Part shown: in pieces, positions 17,439 through 25,209 of the stretch | How the letters are laid out: each line of letters starts with the position of its first letter | Numbering within the stretch: the first letter of the stretch is position 1 | Source of the DNA: Hirschia sp. | Lineage (GTDB): Bacteria > Pseudomonadota > Alphaproteobacteria > Caulobacterales > Hyphomonadaceae | Assembly: GCA_002709235.1 (NCBI GenBank) | Contig: PAQI01000017.1 | Coordinates: forward strand, 48,344-111,049 | Direction of reading: 5' to 3' | Length of the DNA stretch: 62,706 bases | Made by a program: the position numbers and the translations under genes | Notes under the pieces: generated by a model | Told to the model about the DNA's origin: nothing | The model's database searches: none | Seen by the model: only the letters and a program-made list of their open reading frames with translations

Positions 17439-18614
17439 TCAACTCAAACGATTCTTGTAATCCTCATAACCGAACCGGCGCACAATCGTCGCCTCTCCAG
17501 TCTGCGGGTCCACATGGCCGATAGATGGCAGGCGCACACCATTGAAGGTCGTCGTTTTCACCATTGTGTAGTGAGACATGTCGAGAAAGACCAACCGGTC
17601 ATCGGCTTTCAGCGGACGGTGAAAGGAAAAGTCCCCGATCACATCGCCCGACAGACAGGAATTGCCGCCCAGCCTGTAAGTGTGGGGCTTTTCGCCCGCC
17701 TTGCCCGCCAATTGCCCATCCAGCAGCACATCCGGCCGATAGGGCATTTCCAGCACATCCGGCATATGCGCGGTCGCGGAAATGTTGAGGATCGCCAGGT
17801 CCATCTGGTTGTGCATCAGGTCCAGCACGGTCGAGACCAGCACGCCTGTACGAATGGCAATCGCCTCCCCCGGCTCCAGATAGACGGTAACGCCATAGGT
17901 CGACTTGATCCGCTTTATCAGCCGCACCAGCCGCTCAATGTCATAGCCCGGCGCCGTGATGTGGTGCCCGCCGCCAAAGTTCAGCCATTTCAGGCCCGGT
18001 ATCAGATCGCCGAATTTCGCCTCGAACGCCTCGACCGAGCGTTCCAGCGCATCCGATCCCAGCTCGCAAAGGGAGTGAAAATGCAGCCCTTCCAACCCCT
18101 CCATGCCGCCCGCCGGTATCGCCTCACGCGGTGCCCCCATGCGCGAACAGGGTGCGGATGGATCATAAAGCTCTGTCTCGACCTCACGATGGCCGTGATT
18201 GACGCGCAGCCCGAACGAGATCGGCCGCTTGCCCTCTGCTCTGTAGATCGGCAACAGGCGGTCCTTCTGCGTGACAGAATTGAACACGATATGGTCGCAT
18301 AGCGTGATCAGCTCACGAAACTCATCATCGGAATAAGCGGGCGAACAGGCATGCACCTCACCGCGAAACTCCTCCGCCCCCAGCCGCGCTTCACCGACAG
18401 ATGATGACGTCACCCCCGGCAACGCGCCCATGATCTGGTCAGCCAGCGACCACATGGCAAAGCCCTTCAGCGCCAGCAGGATCTTCGCACCGGAGCGTTC
18501 CTGCACATCTCGCAGAATATCCAGATTGCGCTCAAGCGCCCCGCGATCCACCAGAAAAGCCGGGCTCTCCACGGTGGAAACGTCATAGGGCCAATCCATC
18601 ATGAGAGCGGTCAT
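17439..18614 (-). CDS. nspC: Carboxynorspermidine/carboxyspermidine decarboxylase
   Basis: PLP-dependent decarboxylation of carboxyspermidine (or carboxynorspermidine) to spermidine (or norspermidine), the last step of the alternative polyamine route. 391 residues of the alanine-racemase-fold type: PLP lysine Lys50 in 'LLALKGFAMW', 'HFHSLCELG' near 195, 'LNFGGGHHIT' near 231 and 'LEPGEA' near 266, all as in NspC. The gene start overlaps the ParE-like toxin stop, giving coupled translation with a toxin-antitoxin pair. Its partner dehydrogenase lies 3.3 kb upstream at 21954-23453, separated by accessory genes. Confidence 0.93.
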   Translation of the reverse strand: MTALMMDWPYDVSTVESPAFLVDRGALERNLDILRDVQERSGAKILLALKGFAMWSLADQIMGALPGVTSSSVGEARLGAEEFRGEVHACSPAYSDDEFRELITLCDHIVFNSVTQKDRLLPIYRAEGKRPISFGLRVNHGHREVETELYDPSAPCSRMGAPREAIPAGGMEGLEGLHFHSLCELGSDALERSVEAFEAKFGDLIPGLKWLNFGGGHHITAPGYDIERLVRLIKRIKSTYGVTVYLEPGEAIAIRTGVLVSTVLDLMHNQMDLAILNISATAHMPDVLEMPYRPDVLLDGQLAGKAGEKPHTYRLGGNSCLSGDVIGDFSFHRPLKADDRLVFLDMSHYTMVKTTTFNGVRLPSIGHVDPQTGEATIVRRFGYEDYKNRLS

Positions 18615-18952
18615 GTCTGGTCTTTCTCTGGAGGTGAGTTCGGATCGGTAAAACCGCGTTCTTCAAACTGCGATTCTGGTAGCTGACTTTGGTGCAGTAT
18701 CGCGACAACCGCGATGGCGTCATCGAATATTTTATAAAAAACACGATGAAAAGAGATCTGATAACAGCGATAACCCGGATGGATATCTTCCACAGGGTAG
18801 CCAATGGCCGGATGCTGACGCAGCGTTTTCAGACCTTCACGCAAAACGCGCATGTAACGGTCCGCCTGTGTCCTGCCATGCATGCCCAGCGTATAAGCCC
18901 GTATGTCCGCAAGGTCACGGCGTGCATCATCTGTCAGGCGCAATGACGTCAT
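18611..18952 (-). CDS. parE: ParE/RelE-superfamily toxin (pair 1)
   Basis: 113 residues of the ParE/RelE fold: 'LTDDARRDLADIRAYTL' helices, then 'LRQHPAIGYPVEDIHPGYRCYQISFHRVFYKIFDDAIAVVAILH' in pieces typical of ParE, including the Arg-x-Tyr and Phe-Tyr strand residues. ParE toxins inhibit gyrase and RelE toxins cut mRNA; by-eye similarity favours ParE. It overlaps its antitoxin by 4 bp (ATGA) and overlaps the nspC start by 4 bp. The C-terminal ~20 residues are polar and probably disordered. Confidence 0.85.
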   Translation of the reverse strand: MTSLRLTDDARRDLADIRAYTLGMHGRTQADRYMRVLREGLKTLRQHPAIGYPVEDIHPGYRCYQISFHRVFYKIFDDAIAVVAILHQSQLPESQFEERGFTDPNSPPEKDQT

Positions 18953-19209
18953 GGGCTTTCAGCGTCAATTTCACCAAATAGCGCATCAATATCCGCGTCG
19001 GTTTCAAGCAGCTGAGACTGTCCGGCAGCAATCTGGTCATCGCCGGCAATCAGTCTTGCTTTCAGATAGGCACGACGCGACATCTCTTCCTGGTCACGGC
19101 GCACAAGATCGCGAAAATACTCGCTTTCATTGTTGAACTGGCCTGCCGCCACCCGTGCAGAAATCCATTCGCCCATGGCATCCGGCATGGATATGGTCTT
19201 GCGGTGCAT
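18949..19209 (-). CDS. parD: ParD-like ribbon-helix-helix antitoxin (pair 1)
   Basis: 86 residues. The N-terminal ribbon-helix-helix ('KTISMPDAMGEWISARVAAGQFNNESEYFRDLVRRDQ' as a contiguous region, residues ~4-40) is the type II ParD DNA-binding fold; the C-terminal acidic helix would bind the toxin. ATG 19209 is preceded by CAGGAGAT; the longer frame to 19236 is not conserved. ParD dimers usually autorepress their own promoter, which would also place nspC downstream under that control. Confidence 0.87.
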   Translation of the reverse strand: MHRKTISMPDAMGEWISARVAAGQFNNESEYFRDLVRRDQEEMSRRAYLKARLIAGDDQIAAGQSQLLETDADIDALFGEIDAESP

Positions 19210-19272
19210 GAATTGATCTCCTGTGCTCAAGCCCAAATGTATGAACTATTCATACATTGATCAAGCCTCAGA

Positions 19273-20559
19273 TCACGCCCCACTCCCAGACGCGCTCATC
19301 GCAAACACCTGCTCATAACGCTTCGAGACTGCCCCCAGATCGATATTGGCGAAGAAGGTCGAATAGGACAGATAGGACAACAAATATCGCAGATCCTTGG
19401 CCCAGGGCGGCATGATGGCCGGGTCCTCGATCAGCCCCTGATCATGCAGCATGACAATCGCATCCAGATCCTGCAGGTCCAGCTTGCCGACAAACAGCAG
19501 CCGGATGAAACGCGGGTCCGCATGCGCCACCGCGGCGCGCAGATAGGAATGTACTTCCATCAGGCCGGAAAGATACACGCTGTCCTTGGTGAACGGTGCC
19601 CCGCCCTCCACCAGACCGCCACGCACCACACGGCGCGCACTTTCAAACGCCTCGAAGGGCTGGTCCGACACGCCATGCTCACGGAAGAAGCGATAGACCT
19701 CAAGAAAATCCGCCCCCTTCTGCGCCATGTCGATGGCGATGACGCGATTGGACAAACGCCGGAAACGTCGCGGATCAATCGCACCGGAAATGAACTCGGC
19801 AAAGACCGCCAGCCCCTCTTGCGTGCGCGCATTCGCCGGATGGCTTTCGGCGAGGATCGGAAAATGCCGGTTGCGCGCTCCGTTCTGCGCCGTGGCGATA
19901 TGCACCAGCGCCTCATGCTGCAGGAGCTGGATGACATCCAGATCGGAAAAATGCGCATCCTCGCGCAGCTTGATGTAATTGCGACCCGCTGTCGCCTTGG
20001 CCGACAGGCTGTCAGTGACGATCACCTCCGGCACAGGCGCGGGAAAATGGTCCTTCAACTGGGTCTGCATCGCCGCCTGAAGCTCATGCGCGGTGAGCTT
20101 TTCATCCGGTTCGAGCTGAAGGCTCACCGTGTCAAAATCCGACAACAACCCATCCAACCGCAATGCCAGATCAAGGCTGGTGTGGTTACCATCGGCAATC
20201 GGTGTAGTCGGCCCACCATAAAGCGTCACCGCATGATCGCTGAATGCCTTGGTGCCGACCGCGCCCAGCATTCCGGCCGTTGTCTGCGTCATGTCGCAAA
20301 ACCGGTTGAGCCAGTCATGCACCGGGCTGGTCCCATCAATCAGCGCCCGCGCCGCCTGCACCCGCTCCAGCGACGGCGCCGGATCAACCGGCGTATAGAC
20401 CGGGCGCGGCATCTCTTTCTCACCCCTGGCGAAAAACTCCACCGCAATGGATTTGTCCCACCCAATCGTCCCCAGCACGGGCAAGCGATCTTCGGCTTCC
20501 AGCAGCAAATGCGAAGCACGGGTCAGCTTGTCGAGTTCGGCAGGAGAAAAGGCAGTCAT
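19273..20559 (-). CDS. QEGLA-motif metallopeptidase-like protein (DUF1704, MATCAP/KIAA0895 relative)
   Basis: 428 residues with 'HEALVH' (215-220), an HExxxH zinc site, and 'TQEGLAVF' (246-253) containing the namesake QEGLA motif and the third ligand Glu248. The bacterial family is annotated 'flavohemoglobin expression-modulating QEGLA motif protein'; its eukaryotic relatives (MATCAP) are tyrosine carboxypeptidases. A peptidase role is therefore plausible but the bacterial substrate is unknown. It sits between two toxin-antitoxin pairs within the spermidine locus, 63 bp upstream of the ParD start, in the same direction. Confidence 0.85.
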   Translation of the reverse strand: MTAFSPAELDKLTRASHLLLEAEDRLPVLGTIGWDKSIAVEFFARGEKEMPRPVYTPVDPAPSLERVQAARALIDGTSPVHDWLNRFCDMTQTTAGMLGAVGTKAFSDHAVTLYGGPTTPIADGNHTSLDLALRLDGLLSDFDTVSLQLEPDEKLTAHELQAAMQTQLKDHFPAPVPEVIVTDSLSAKATAGRNYIKLREDAHFSDLDVIQLLQHEALVHIATAQNGARNRHFPILAESHPANARTQEGLAVFAEFISGAIDPRRFRRLSNRVIAIDMAQKGADFLEVYRFFREHGVSDQPFEAFESARRVVRGGLVEGGAPFTKDSVYLSGLMEVHSYLRAAVAHADPRFIRLLFVGKLDLQDLDAIVMLHDQGLIEDPAIMPPWAKDLRYLLSYLSYSTFFANIDLGAVSKRYEQVFAMSASGSGA

Positions 20560-20741
20560 TCAAGGCCTTGCTGTGAGAAGGAATTCAAACGCATCTAACC
20601 GCGTCTGAAAATGCATACAAGCAAATGTCATCCTCGACAGCCCAGCCGTCTGAGGAGCCATCATGCTGCGCAAACGGGAGCTGGATACCCGGAAGCTGCC
20701 GCGTCGGGCATAACGCATGTAGCAATCCAAACTCCAACAAC

Positions 20742-20966
20742 TGTCATCCCGGAATCCGCAAACGCGGATATCCGGGACCTACTGCGCCACAAATCAGGCC
20801 CGGTGAGTCCCGGCTCTCCAGGGCCAGGGCACTTCCGGCCGGGATGACAATCCGGGTATCAACAACCGCCTTCCCAATGAAAGTTGGGATCCAGCACAGG
20901 GTGTGAAGTCGGGCGTCGCCCGGCATTATTGTTCCAGCTGGGCTCCAGCTTTCGCTGGAGAGACGG
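20742..20966. repeat. Dispersed repeat, copy 1 (left flank of toxin-antitoxin pair 2)
   Basis: A composite ~225-bp repeat. The first 108 bp (20742-20849) have perfect 11-bp terminal inverted repeats, TGTCATCCCGG and CCGGGATGACA, and an internal hairpin. The tail (20850-20966) holds two further hairpins, including TCCCAA-TGAAAG-TTGGGA and CTCCAGC-TTTC-GCTGGAG. Copy 2 in the same orientation lies at 21693-21916. No transposase is present; it resembles a MITE/REP-type non-autonomous element. Confidence 0.85.
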
Positions 20967-20981
20967 ACAACGGCGCACTCA

Positions 20982-21013
20982 TGTCATCCCGGCCAAAGCG
21001 CCGGGACCTACCG
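20982..21013. repeat. Partial copy of the TGTCATCCCGG element
   Basis: The left terminus TGTCATCCCGG and a short palindromic arm (CCGGGACCTACCGG) recur just after copy 1 and abut the toxin 2 stop at 21021. It looks like a truncated third element. Confidence 0.6.
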
Positions 21014-21020
21014 GTCCGAT

Positions 21021-21371
21021 TCATTGGCCGCTCAGCATCCGAACCAGCATATGACGAACATGATCCTGTCCTCCGAAAAACACCGCCAGAATCCGCACGC
21101 GTTTTTTGTCTTCATTGACATCGAACCAGACAATCGCCCTTCCGAAAGTCACGTGCCGCAGGCCGGGGCGAATGTCATCATGCAAGGTGCCGCGTCTGGG
21201 GTTGCGCTTCAGTTTGCGAATGTCAGCGCGGATTTGAGCGATGCGCTGGTCAGCCTGACGAAACGCCTCCGACACGTCTTCACCAAACCCGACATAGCTA
21301 TCGACAAGATGTTCAAGCACGTCCTGCTGGTCACGCTCATATTGCGGTGTGAAAACCAGTTCATAGGCCAT
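21021..21371 (-). CDS. RelE/ParE-superfamily toxin (pair 2)
   Basis: 116 residues. 'ELVFTPQYERDQQDVLEHLVDSY' gives the N-terminal helical hairpin and 'RRGTLHDDIRPGLRHVTFGRAIVWFDVNEDKKRVRILAVFFGGQDH' (as a region) the beta sheet with the Arg-His-x-x-Phe-Gly strand and 'VRILAVFFGG' typical of RelE/ParE. ATG 21371 overlaps the antitoxin gene by 11 bp. Whether it targets ribosome-bound mRNA or gyrase cannot be decided by eye. The whole pair is bracketed by the direct repeats at 20742-20966 and 21693-21916. Confidence 0.82.
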   Translation of the reverse strand: MAYELVFTPQYERDQQDVLEHLVDSYVGFGEDVSEAFRQADQRIAQIRADIRKLKRNPRRGTLHDDIRPGLRHVTFGRAIVWFDVNEDKKRVRILAVFFGGQDHVRHMLVRMLSGQ

Positions 21372-21630
21372 ATTCGGCCCGCTTGCGGGCAATCATGGCG
21401 TCCATGCGCTTGTCCATTTCATCTTCCGAAATGAACGGCCCCTCGGCGCGTTTGTCCAGCAACTGCTTGAGCGCCGCCTTGTCGAGTTCGGCGGTCTCCA
21501 CCTCATCGCGCAACATGTTGAGCCCCTGCTGCAACACAGCGCTGAGCGAGGGATAACGTCCCTCTTCCACCATCTTGCGGGCGAAGGCGGCCTGTTCATC
21601 CGTGAGGGATATGGAGGATTTGACGGTCAT
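21361..21630 (-). CDS. ParD-like antitoxin (pair 2)
   Basis: 89 residues: ribbon-helix-helix N-terminus ('SSISLTDEQAAFARKMVEEG' followed by 'YPSLSAVLQQGL') and a C-terminal toxin-binding region rich in Glu, Asp and Lys. The ATG at 21630 follows AGCAGGAGCC; the longer in-frame extension to 21855 runs through the repeat and is not real coding sequence. Similar in layout but not closely similar in sequence to antitoxin 1. Confidence 0.85.
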   Translation of the reverse strand: MTVKSSISLTDEQAAFARKMVEEGRYPSLSAVLQQGLNMLRDEVETAELDKAALKQLLDKRAEGPFISEDEMDKRMDAMIARKRAEYGL

Positions 21631-21692
21631 GGCGAGGCTCCTGCTGAGAGCAAGGTATGACTGGGTCGTACTGAATGCAAGCCTTCTGAAAC

Positions 21693-21916
21693 TGTTATCC
21701 CGGAATTCGCAACGCGGATTTCCGGGACCTATTGCGCCACAAATCAGGCCCGGTGGGTCCCGGCTCTCCAGCGCCAGGGCACTTCCGGCCGGGATGACAA
21801 TCAGGGTGTCAACAACCGCCTTCCCAACGAAAGTTGGGATCCAGCGCGAGAACAAAGTCAGGCGTCGCCCGGCATTATAGTTTCAGCTGGGCTCCAGCTT
21901 TCGCTGGAGACTCGGA
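21693..21916. repeat. Dispersed repeat, copy 2 (right flank of toxin-antitoxin pair 2)
   Basis: Second copy of the composite repeat, in the same orientation as copy 1 and similar over nearly its whole length, differing by scattered substitutions and one variable stretch around 21845-21862. Termini TGTTATCCCGG (21693-21703) and CCGGGATGACA (21789-21799) bound the core. It ends 38 bp before the stop of the carboxyspermidine dehydrogenase-barstar fusion gene. Confidence 0.85.
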
Positions 21917-21953
21917 TTGGGCAAACAACCAGCCGATTCCATCAATGCTCTAG

Positions 21954-23453
21954 TTAATCTAAAACTTTGAATTCAAATCCGCCTTGACGACCATATTCTC
22001 GGTCTTTTTCCTCTACCTCTTTCATTATCGACACCAGAACATCGAAGTCTTTACCCAGTTTCAATTTTGAAATGGATGCGTTGCTCCAAATTATTTTAAA
22101 CGGTTTTTCGATCAGCCCAGTTAGTGCATCGCGAAATGCATCGAAATTTCTTCCATAAAAATCTGGGACTTTTGGATGCTGGTTGAAAAGCACATGAAAT
22201 TCATCGATTGAATCGACGAGCACTCCATCAACCTCAAGAATGTTTGTTTCACGAAGACTGAAACCTCTATCAAGATCCACCACCTGCCACGGCAGCCCAG
22301 CAGGCCCCAACCGCTCGAGGAACGGGTCCGGATCATATTGTTCCATGTTCCAGACACCCGGTTTACGCCATTTGCCGGTGGCGATCATCTCTGCGCCGAC
22401 CGATGCAGGAACGCCCGTCGTGTAGGACACAGCTTGCGCCTCTACCTCCCTGTAGCACGCCGCGTGGTCACAGATATTATAGATGAAGCTCGTGCGCTCC
22501 TTGCCATCCTTACGGCCCTTTACCAGACACCCGATCGAGGTGTTGCCGGTATAGTTCGGCGCAAGGCTCGCCGGGTCTGGCAATAGCGCCTGCAGGAACT
22601 GGATCGGCACGATCTGCTGGCCCTTGAAATCAATCGGCTCGATCGAATCCAGACCCAGATTCTGGATCACATCAAGATGCTTGAGATAGGCCTCGCCAAA
22701 GGTCATCCAGAAGCGGATGCGCTTCAGTCCCTTGATGTTCTGGACCAGCGATTCCATTTCCTCGTGGTAAAGCAGGAACGCCTTGCGCTCGCCCACGCCG
22801 GGAAAGTCGAACATCATGGACTGTTCCAGAGGCGCAGTCTCGATCCATTTGCCATTTTCCCAATAGCGCCCATTCGCGGTGATCTCGCGAATATTGATCT
22901 CCGGGTTGAAATTGGTCGCAAATGGATGGCCGTGGTCGCCGCCATTGCAATCGAGAATGTCGATCGTGTCGATCTCGTCGAACAGATGCTTTTGCGCATG
23001 CGCACAGAAGACATTCGTCACGCCCGGATCAAAACCGGAGCCAAGCAATGCCGTCAGACCCGCCTGCTTGAACCGGTCCTGAAACGCCCATTGTTCCTTG
23101 TATTCAAACTTGGCCGTGTCGGGGTGCTCATAATTCGCCGTGTCCAGATAATGCACACCGGCCTCAAGGCAGGCCTGCATCAGCGTCAGGTCCTGAAATG
23201 GCAGCGCCACATTGACCACCACATCCGGCCCATAGCTCTTGATCAGCGCCACTGTCTCAGCGACATTGTCGGCATCCACCTTGGCCGTTGAAATATCCAC
23301 GCCCTGCTTGCGCTTCACACTCTCTGCAATCGCGTCGCATTTGGACTTGGTCCGGCTGGCCAGCCGCACATCATCAAAAACAGGGCTTTGCGCCAGCTTG
23401 TGCGCGACCACATTGCCGACGCCGCCTGCGCCGATGAGTAGGACTTTTGCCAT
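21954..23453 (-). CDS. Carboxyspermidine dehydrogenase fused to a C-terminal barstar domain
   Basis: Residues 1 to ~400 are a saccharopine-dehydrogenase-family enzyme: Rossmann 'LIGAGGVGNVVAHKL' (6-20), 'GSGFDPGVTNVFCAHAQK' near 139-156 and 'GVPASVGAEMIATG' near 352. This fits the carboxy(nor)spermidine dehydrogenase that condenses putrescine (or diaminopropane) with aspartate semialdehyde, partner of NspC at 17439. From residue 404 the protein continues in frame for 96 residues (22244-21957) as a barstar-like domain: 'SIDEFHVLF', then 'VPDFYGRNFDAFRDALTG' and 'IIWSNASISK'. Family enzymes are usually ~400-415 residues, so this is an added domain. The extension is clearly richer in A+T than the enzyme part, suggesting acquisition. 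The enzyme call is firm; the barstar call rests on visual alignment. Confidence 0.85.
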   Translation of the reverse strand: MAKVLLIGAGGVGNVVAHKLAQSPVFDDVRLASRTKSKCDAIAESVKRKQGVDISTAKVDADNVAETVALIKSYGPDVVVNVALPFQDLTLMQACLEAGVHYLDTANYEHPDTAKFEYKEQWAFQDRFKQAGLTALLGSGFDPGVTNVFCAHAQKHLFDEIDTIDILDCNGGDHGHPFATNFNPEINIREITANGRYWENGKWIETAPLEQSMMFDFPGVGERKAFLLYHEEMESLVQNIKGLKRIRFWMTFGEAYLKHLDVIQNLGLDSIEPIDFKGQQIVPIQFLQALLPDPASLAPNYTGNTSIGCLVKGRKDGKERTSFIYNICDHAACYREVEAQAVSYTTGVPASVGAEMIATGKWRKPGVWNMEQYDPDPFLERLGPAGLPWQVVDLDRGFSLRETNILEVDGVLVDSIDEFHVLFNQHPKVPDFYGRNFDAFRDALTGLIEKPFKIIWSNASISKLKLGKDFDVLVSIMKEVEEKDREYGRQGGFEFKVLD

Positions 23454-23579
23454 GGAAAATCACCTTGTATCAGCCCGCATGCAAGCATGCGCACACCCTG
23501 CCCCGCAAGCCGAGACAATCCAGTCGTTAATCTAGGGAAAATTGCGAGCGGGACAATGGTTAGCCCCGCTCGAATTGGT

Positions 23580-24803
23580 TCAGGCCTGAAGGCTGGCCCG
23601 ACGGCCGCCAAACGGGAACAGGATGACATTGTCGCCCAGTTCCACAACATCCGCTTCCGGTGTCATCGAACGGCCAATCTGGTCGTCCACCTTCACGGTC
23701 AGCGTGTCGCCAAACCCGTTGAACCGGGTCGACATGGCCACACCATAAGAGCCCAGCATGCCAAACTCGACATAGTCACCCTCGGCCAGGTCAGCCGGAA
23801 GCTCCAGCTGTCCATCCAGCGTGTCGATGGAATCGCAGGTTGGTCCGTAAACCTTGAAGCCTTTGCTCTCATCGCTGGTTTCGCCGTCAGCACGGTGCAC
23901 CCGGATCGGAAACTTCCATGCGCAGTGAACAGCATCGAAGAGGTTGCCATAGGCACCGTCATTGATGTGCACTTCACTGTCCTTGACCAGCTCGACCTTT
24001 GCGAGGATCGAGGTGGAGTCAGCGACCAGCGCGCGGCCTGGCTCACACCACAGATCCGCGTTGTAAAGCACGGGCATGTTCTCGAACGCATCGACAATCA
24101 CATCGACATAGGACTGCCAGTCCGGCGGGGTCATTCCCGGATAGTTCACCGGAAAGCCACCGCCCACATCGACAATGTCAATCGTCACTGCAGCCTGACG
24201 GATGGCGTCAGACACGGTTTCAATCGCGATCCGGTATGCACCCGGGTCCATGCATTGCGAACCGACATGAAAGCTCACGCCCATCTCGTCGGCATGCAGA
24301 CGCACAGCCTGCAGAAGCGAGGGTGCAGCATCCGGCTTGCAACCGAACTTGCCGGTCAGGGGCAGGCTGGCTGAACCGTTGGGAACGGCCATGCGCACCA
24401 TCAGGGTGAGGTCCTCGGCGAATTTCGTTGCCTCGAGGATCTTGTCCAGCTCGGCTTCGCAATCGAGCACGAAAATACGCACGCCAAACTCGAAATAGGC
24501 GCGTGCGATCGCGGCCCGGCTCTTGACCGGATGCATGAAGGCCAGTGTCGCGTCATGGTAACGCTTGGCGATCAGCTCCACTTCATCAATGGAGGCGACA
24601 TCAAACCAGCGCTGACCCGCTTCATACATGGCGTCGAGCGCCCAAAGCGACGGGTTGGCCTTGACTGCGAAGAGCACTTCGCCTGGAAAGTTTTCCTGGA
24701 ACCAGCCAGCTGCTACAGACACCCTCTCCGGACGCACAAGTGCGACAGGCTGTTCGGGGCGCAGAACGCGGACCAGGTCCAGGGGTGTTTGGAACGTGAG
24801 CAA
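23580..24803 (-). CDS. odc: Ornithine decarboxylase, group IV (alanine-racemase fold)
   Basis: PLP-dependent conversion of ornithine to putrescine (some relatives also act on lysine). 407 residues: PLP lysine Lys48 in 'LFAVKANP', 'VDVGGGFPVNYPG' (211-223), 'CEPGRALVA' (253-261) and the decarboxylase cysteine Cys323 in 'YGPTCDSIDTLDG'. The start codon appears to be TTG at 24803: no in-frame ATG or GTG precedes it, the family N-terminus fits, and AGGGGG lies nine bases upstream. It is the first gene of the leftward spermidine locus, 126 bp from the dehydrogenase. Its long leader contains a structured RNA candidate. Confidence 0.93.
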   Translation of the reverse strand: MLTFQTPLDLVRVLRPEQPVALVRPERVSVAAGWFQENFPGEVLFAVKANPSLWALDAMYEAGQRWFDVASIDEVELIAKRYHDATLAFMHPVKSRAAIARAYFEFGVRIFVLDCEAELDKILEATKFAEDLTLMVRMAVPNGSASLPLTGKFGCKPDAAPSLLQAVRLHADEMGVSFHVGSQCMDPGAYRIAIETVSDAIRQAAVTIDIVDVGGGFPVNYPGMTPPDWQSYVDVIVDAFENMPVLYNADLWCEPGRALVADSTSILAKVELVKDSEVHINDGAYGNLFDAVHCAWKFPIRVHRADGETSDESKGFKVYGPTCDSIDTLDGQLELPADLAEGDYVEFGMLGSYGVAMSTRFNGFGDTLTVKVDDQIGRSMTPEADVVELGDNVILFPFGGRRASLQA

Positions 24804-24839
24804 TTCACGAAACCCCCTGATGATAAGTTAAACCCAATC

Positions 24840-25000
24840 CGGCGTTAGTACGGGCTTTCGTCTCGTTAAAGTCTGCCCCTCAACCCGCACACGTCATCCA
24901 AACCCCTGAGAGATCAATGTCTCTACCCGGTAAGTTCAGACGCCACGTGGAATCAGGGCGGCAGAGCCTCGAGCCGATGTCCGCCGGCGAGGGTGAGATA
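24840..25000 (-). ncRNA. Structured leader of ornithine decarboxylase (speF-type RNA candidate)
   Basis: The ~400-bp gap before odc has no gene. Read on the minus strand, CCTCG (24992-24988) pairs with CGAGG to close one helix, and the GGCGG within its loop pairs with CCGCC just beyond it (all within 24957-24992), giving an H-type pseudoknot. Nearer the gene, AGAGA/TCTCT forms a hairpin at 24909-24924. Alphaproteobacterial ornithine decarboxylase genes are known to carry a conserved leader named speF; placement and complexity match it. The specific identity is inferred and has not been checked with a covariance model. Confidence 0.55.
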
Positions 25001-25209
25001 AGGGATAAAGAGCTTGATGTAAAGTTACCGATCGCACGCAAATGCGTCTGAGCTCATGTTTTTTTTGCACAAAGTTTCAAATAACTTCCGCCGCGAGGCT
25101 TCCACGTCTTCGGTCCTGATGCGCCTTGCACTGCAGATGGATCTCGTTCCCGGATTGGATTACTGTCATGAGGGCCCGCAATCTCGATGCACCGAGGGGA
25201 TGAGAGACG
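25001..25209. other. Divergent intergenic region between odc leader and a serine hydrolase
   Basis: Together with the leader this makes a 406-bp gene-free stretch. It contains an A/T-rich run (eight T's near 25059) and probably the promoters of both divergent genes, but I see no site I can name. A short frame at 25056-25304 has no family resemblance or ribosome site. Confidence 0.4.

Noticed and set aside
19444-20598. 384-codon frame opposite the QEGLA protein gene
   Set aside because: Antisense shadow, Arg/His/Gln-rich; the minus-strand product carries all family motifs.
21361-21855. Longer 164-codon version of antitoxin 2
   Set aside because: The extra 75 codons are translated from the dispersed repeat; the ATG at 21630 has a good ribosome site and starts the ribbon-helix-helix domain.
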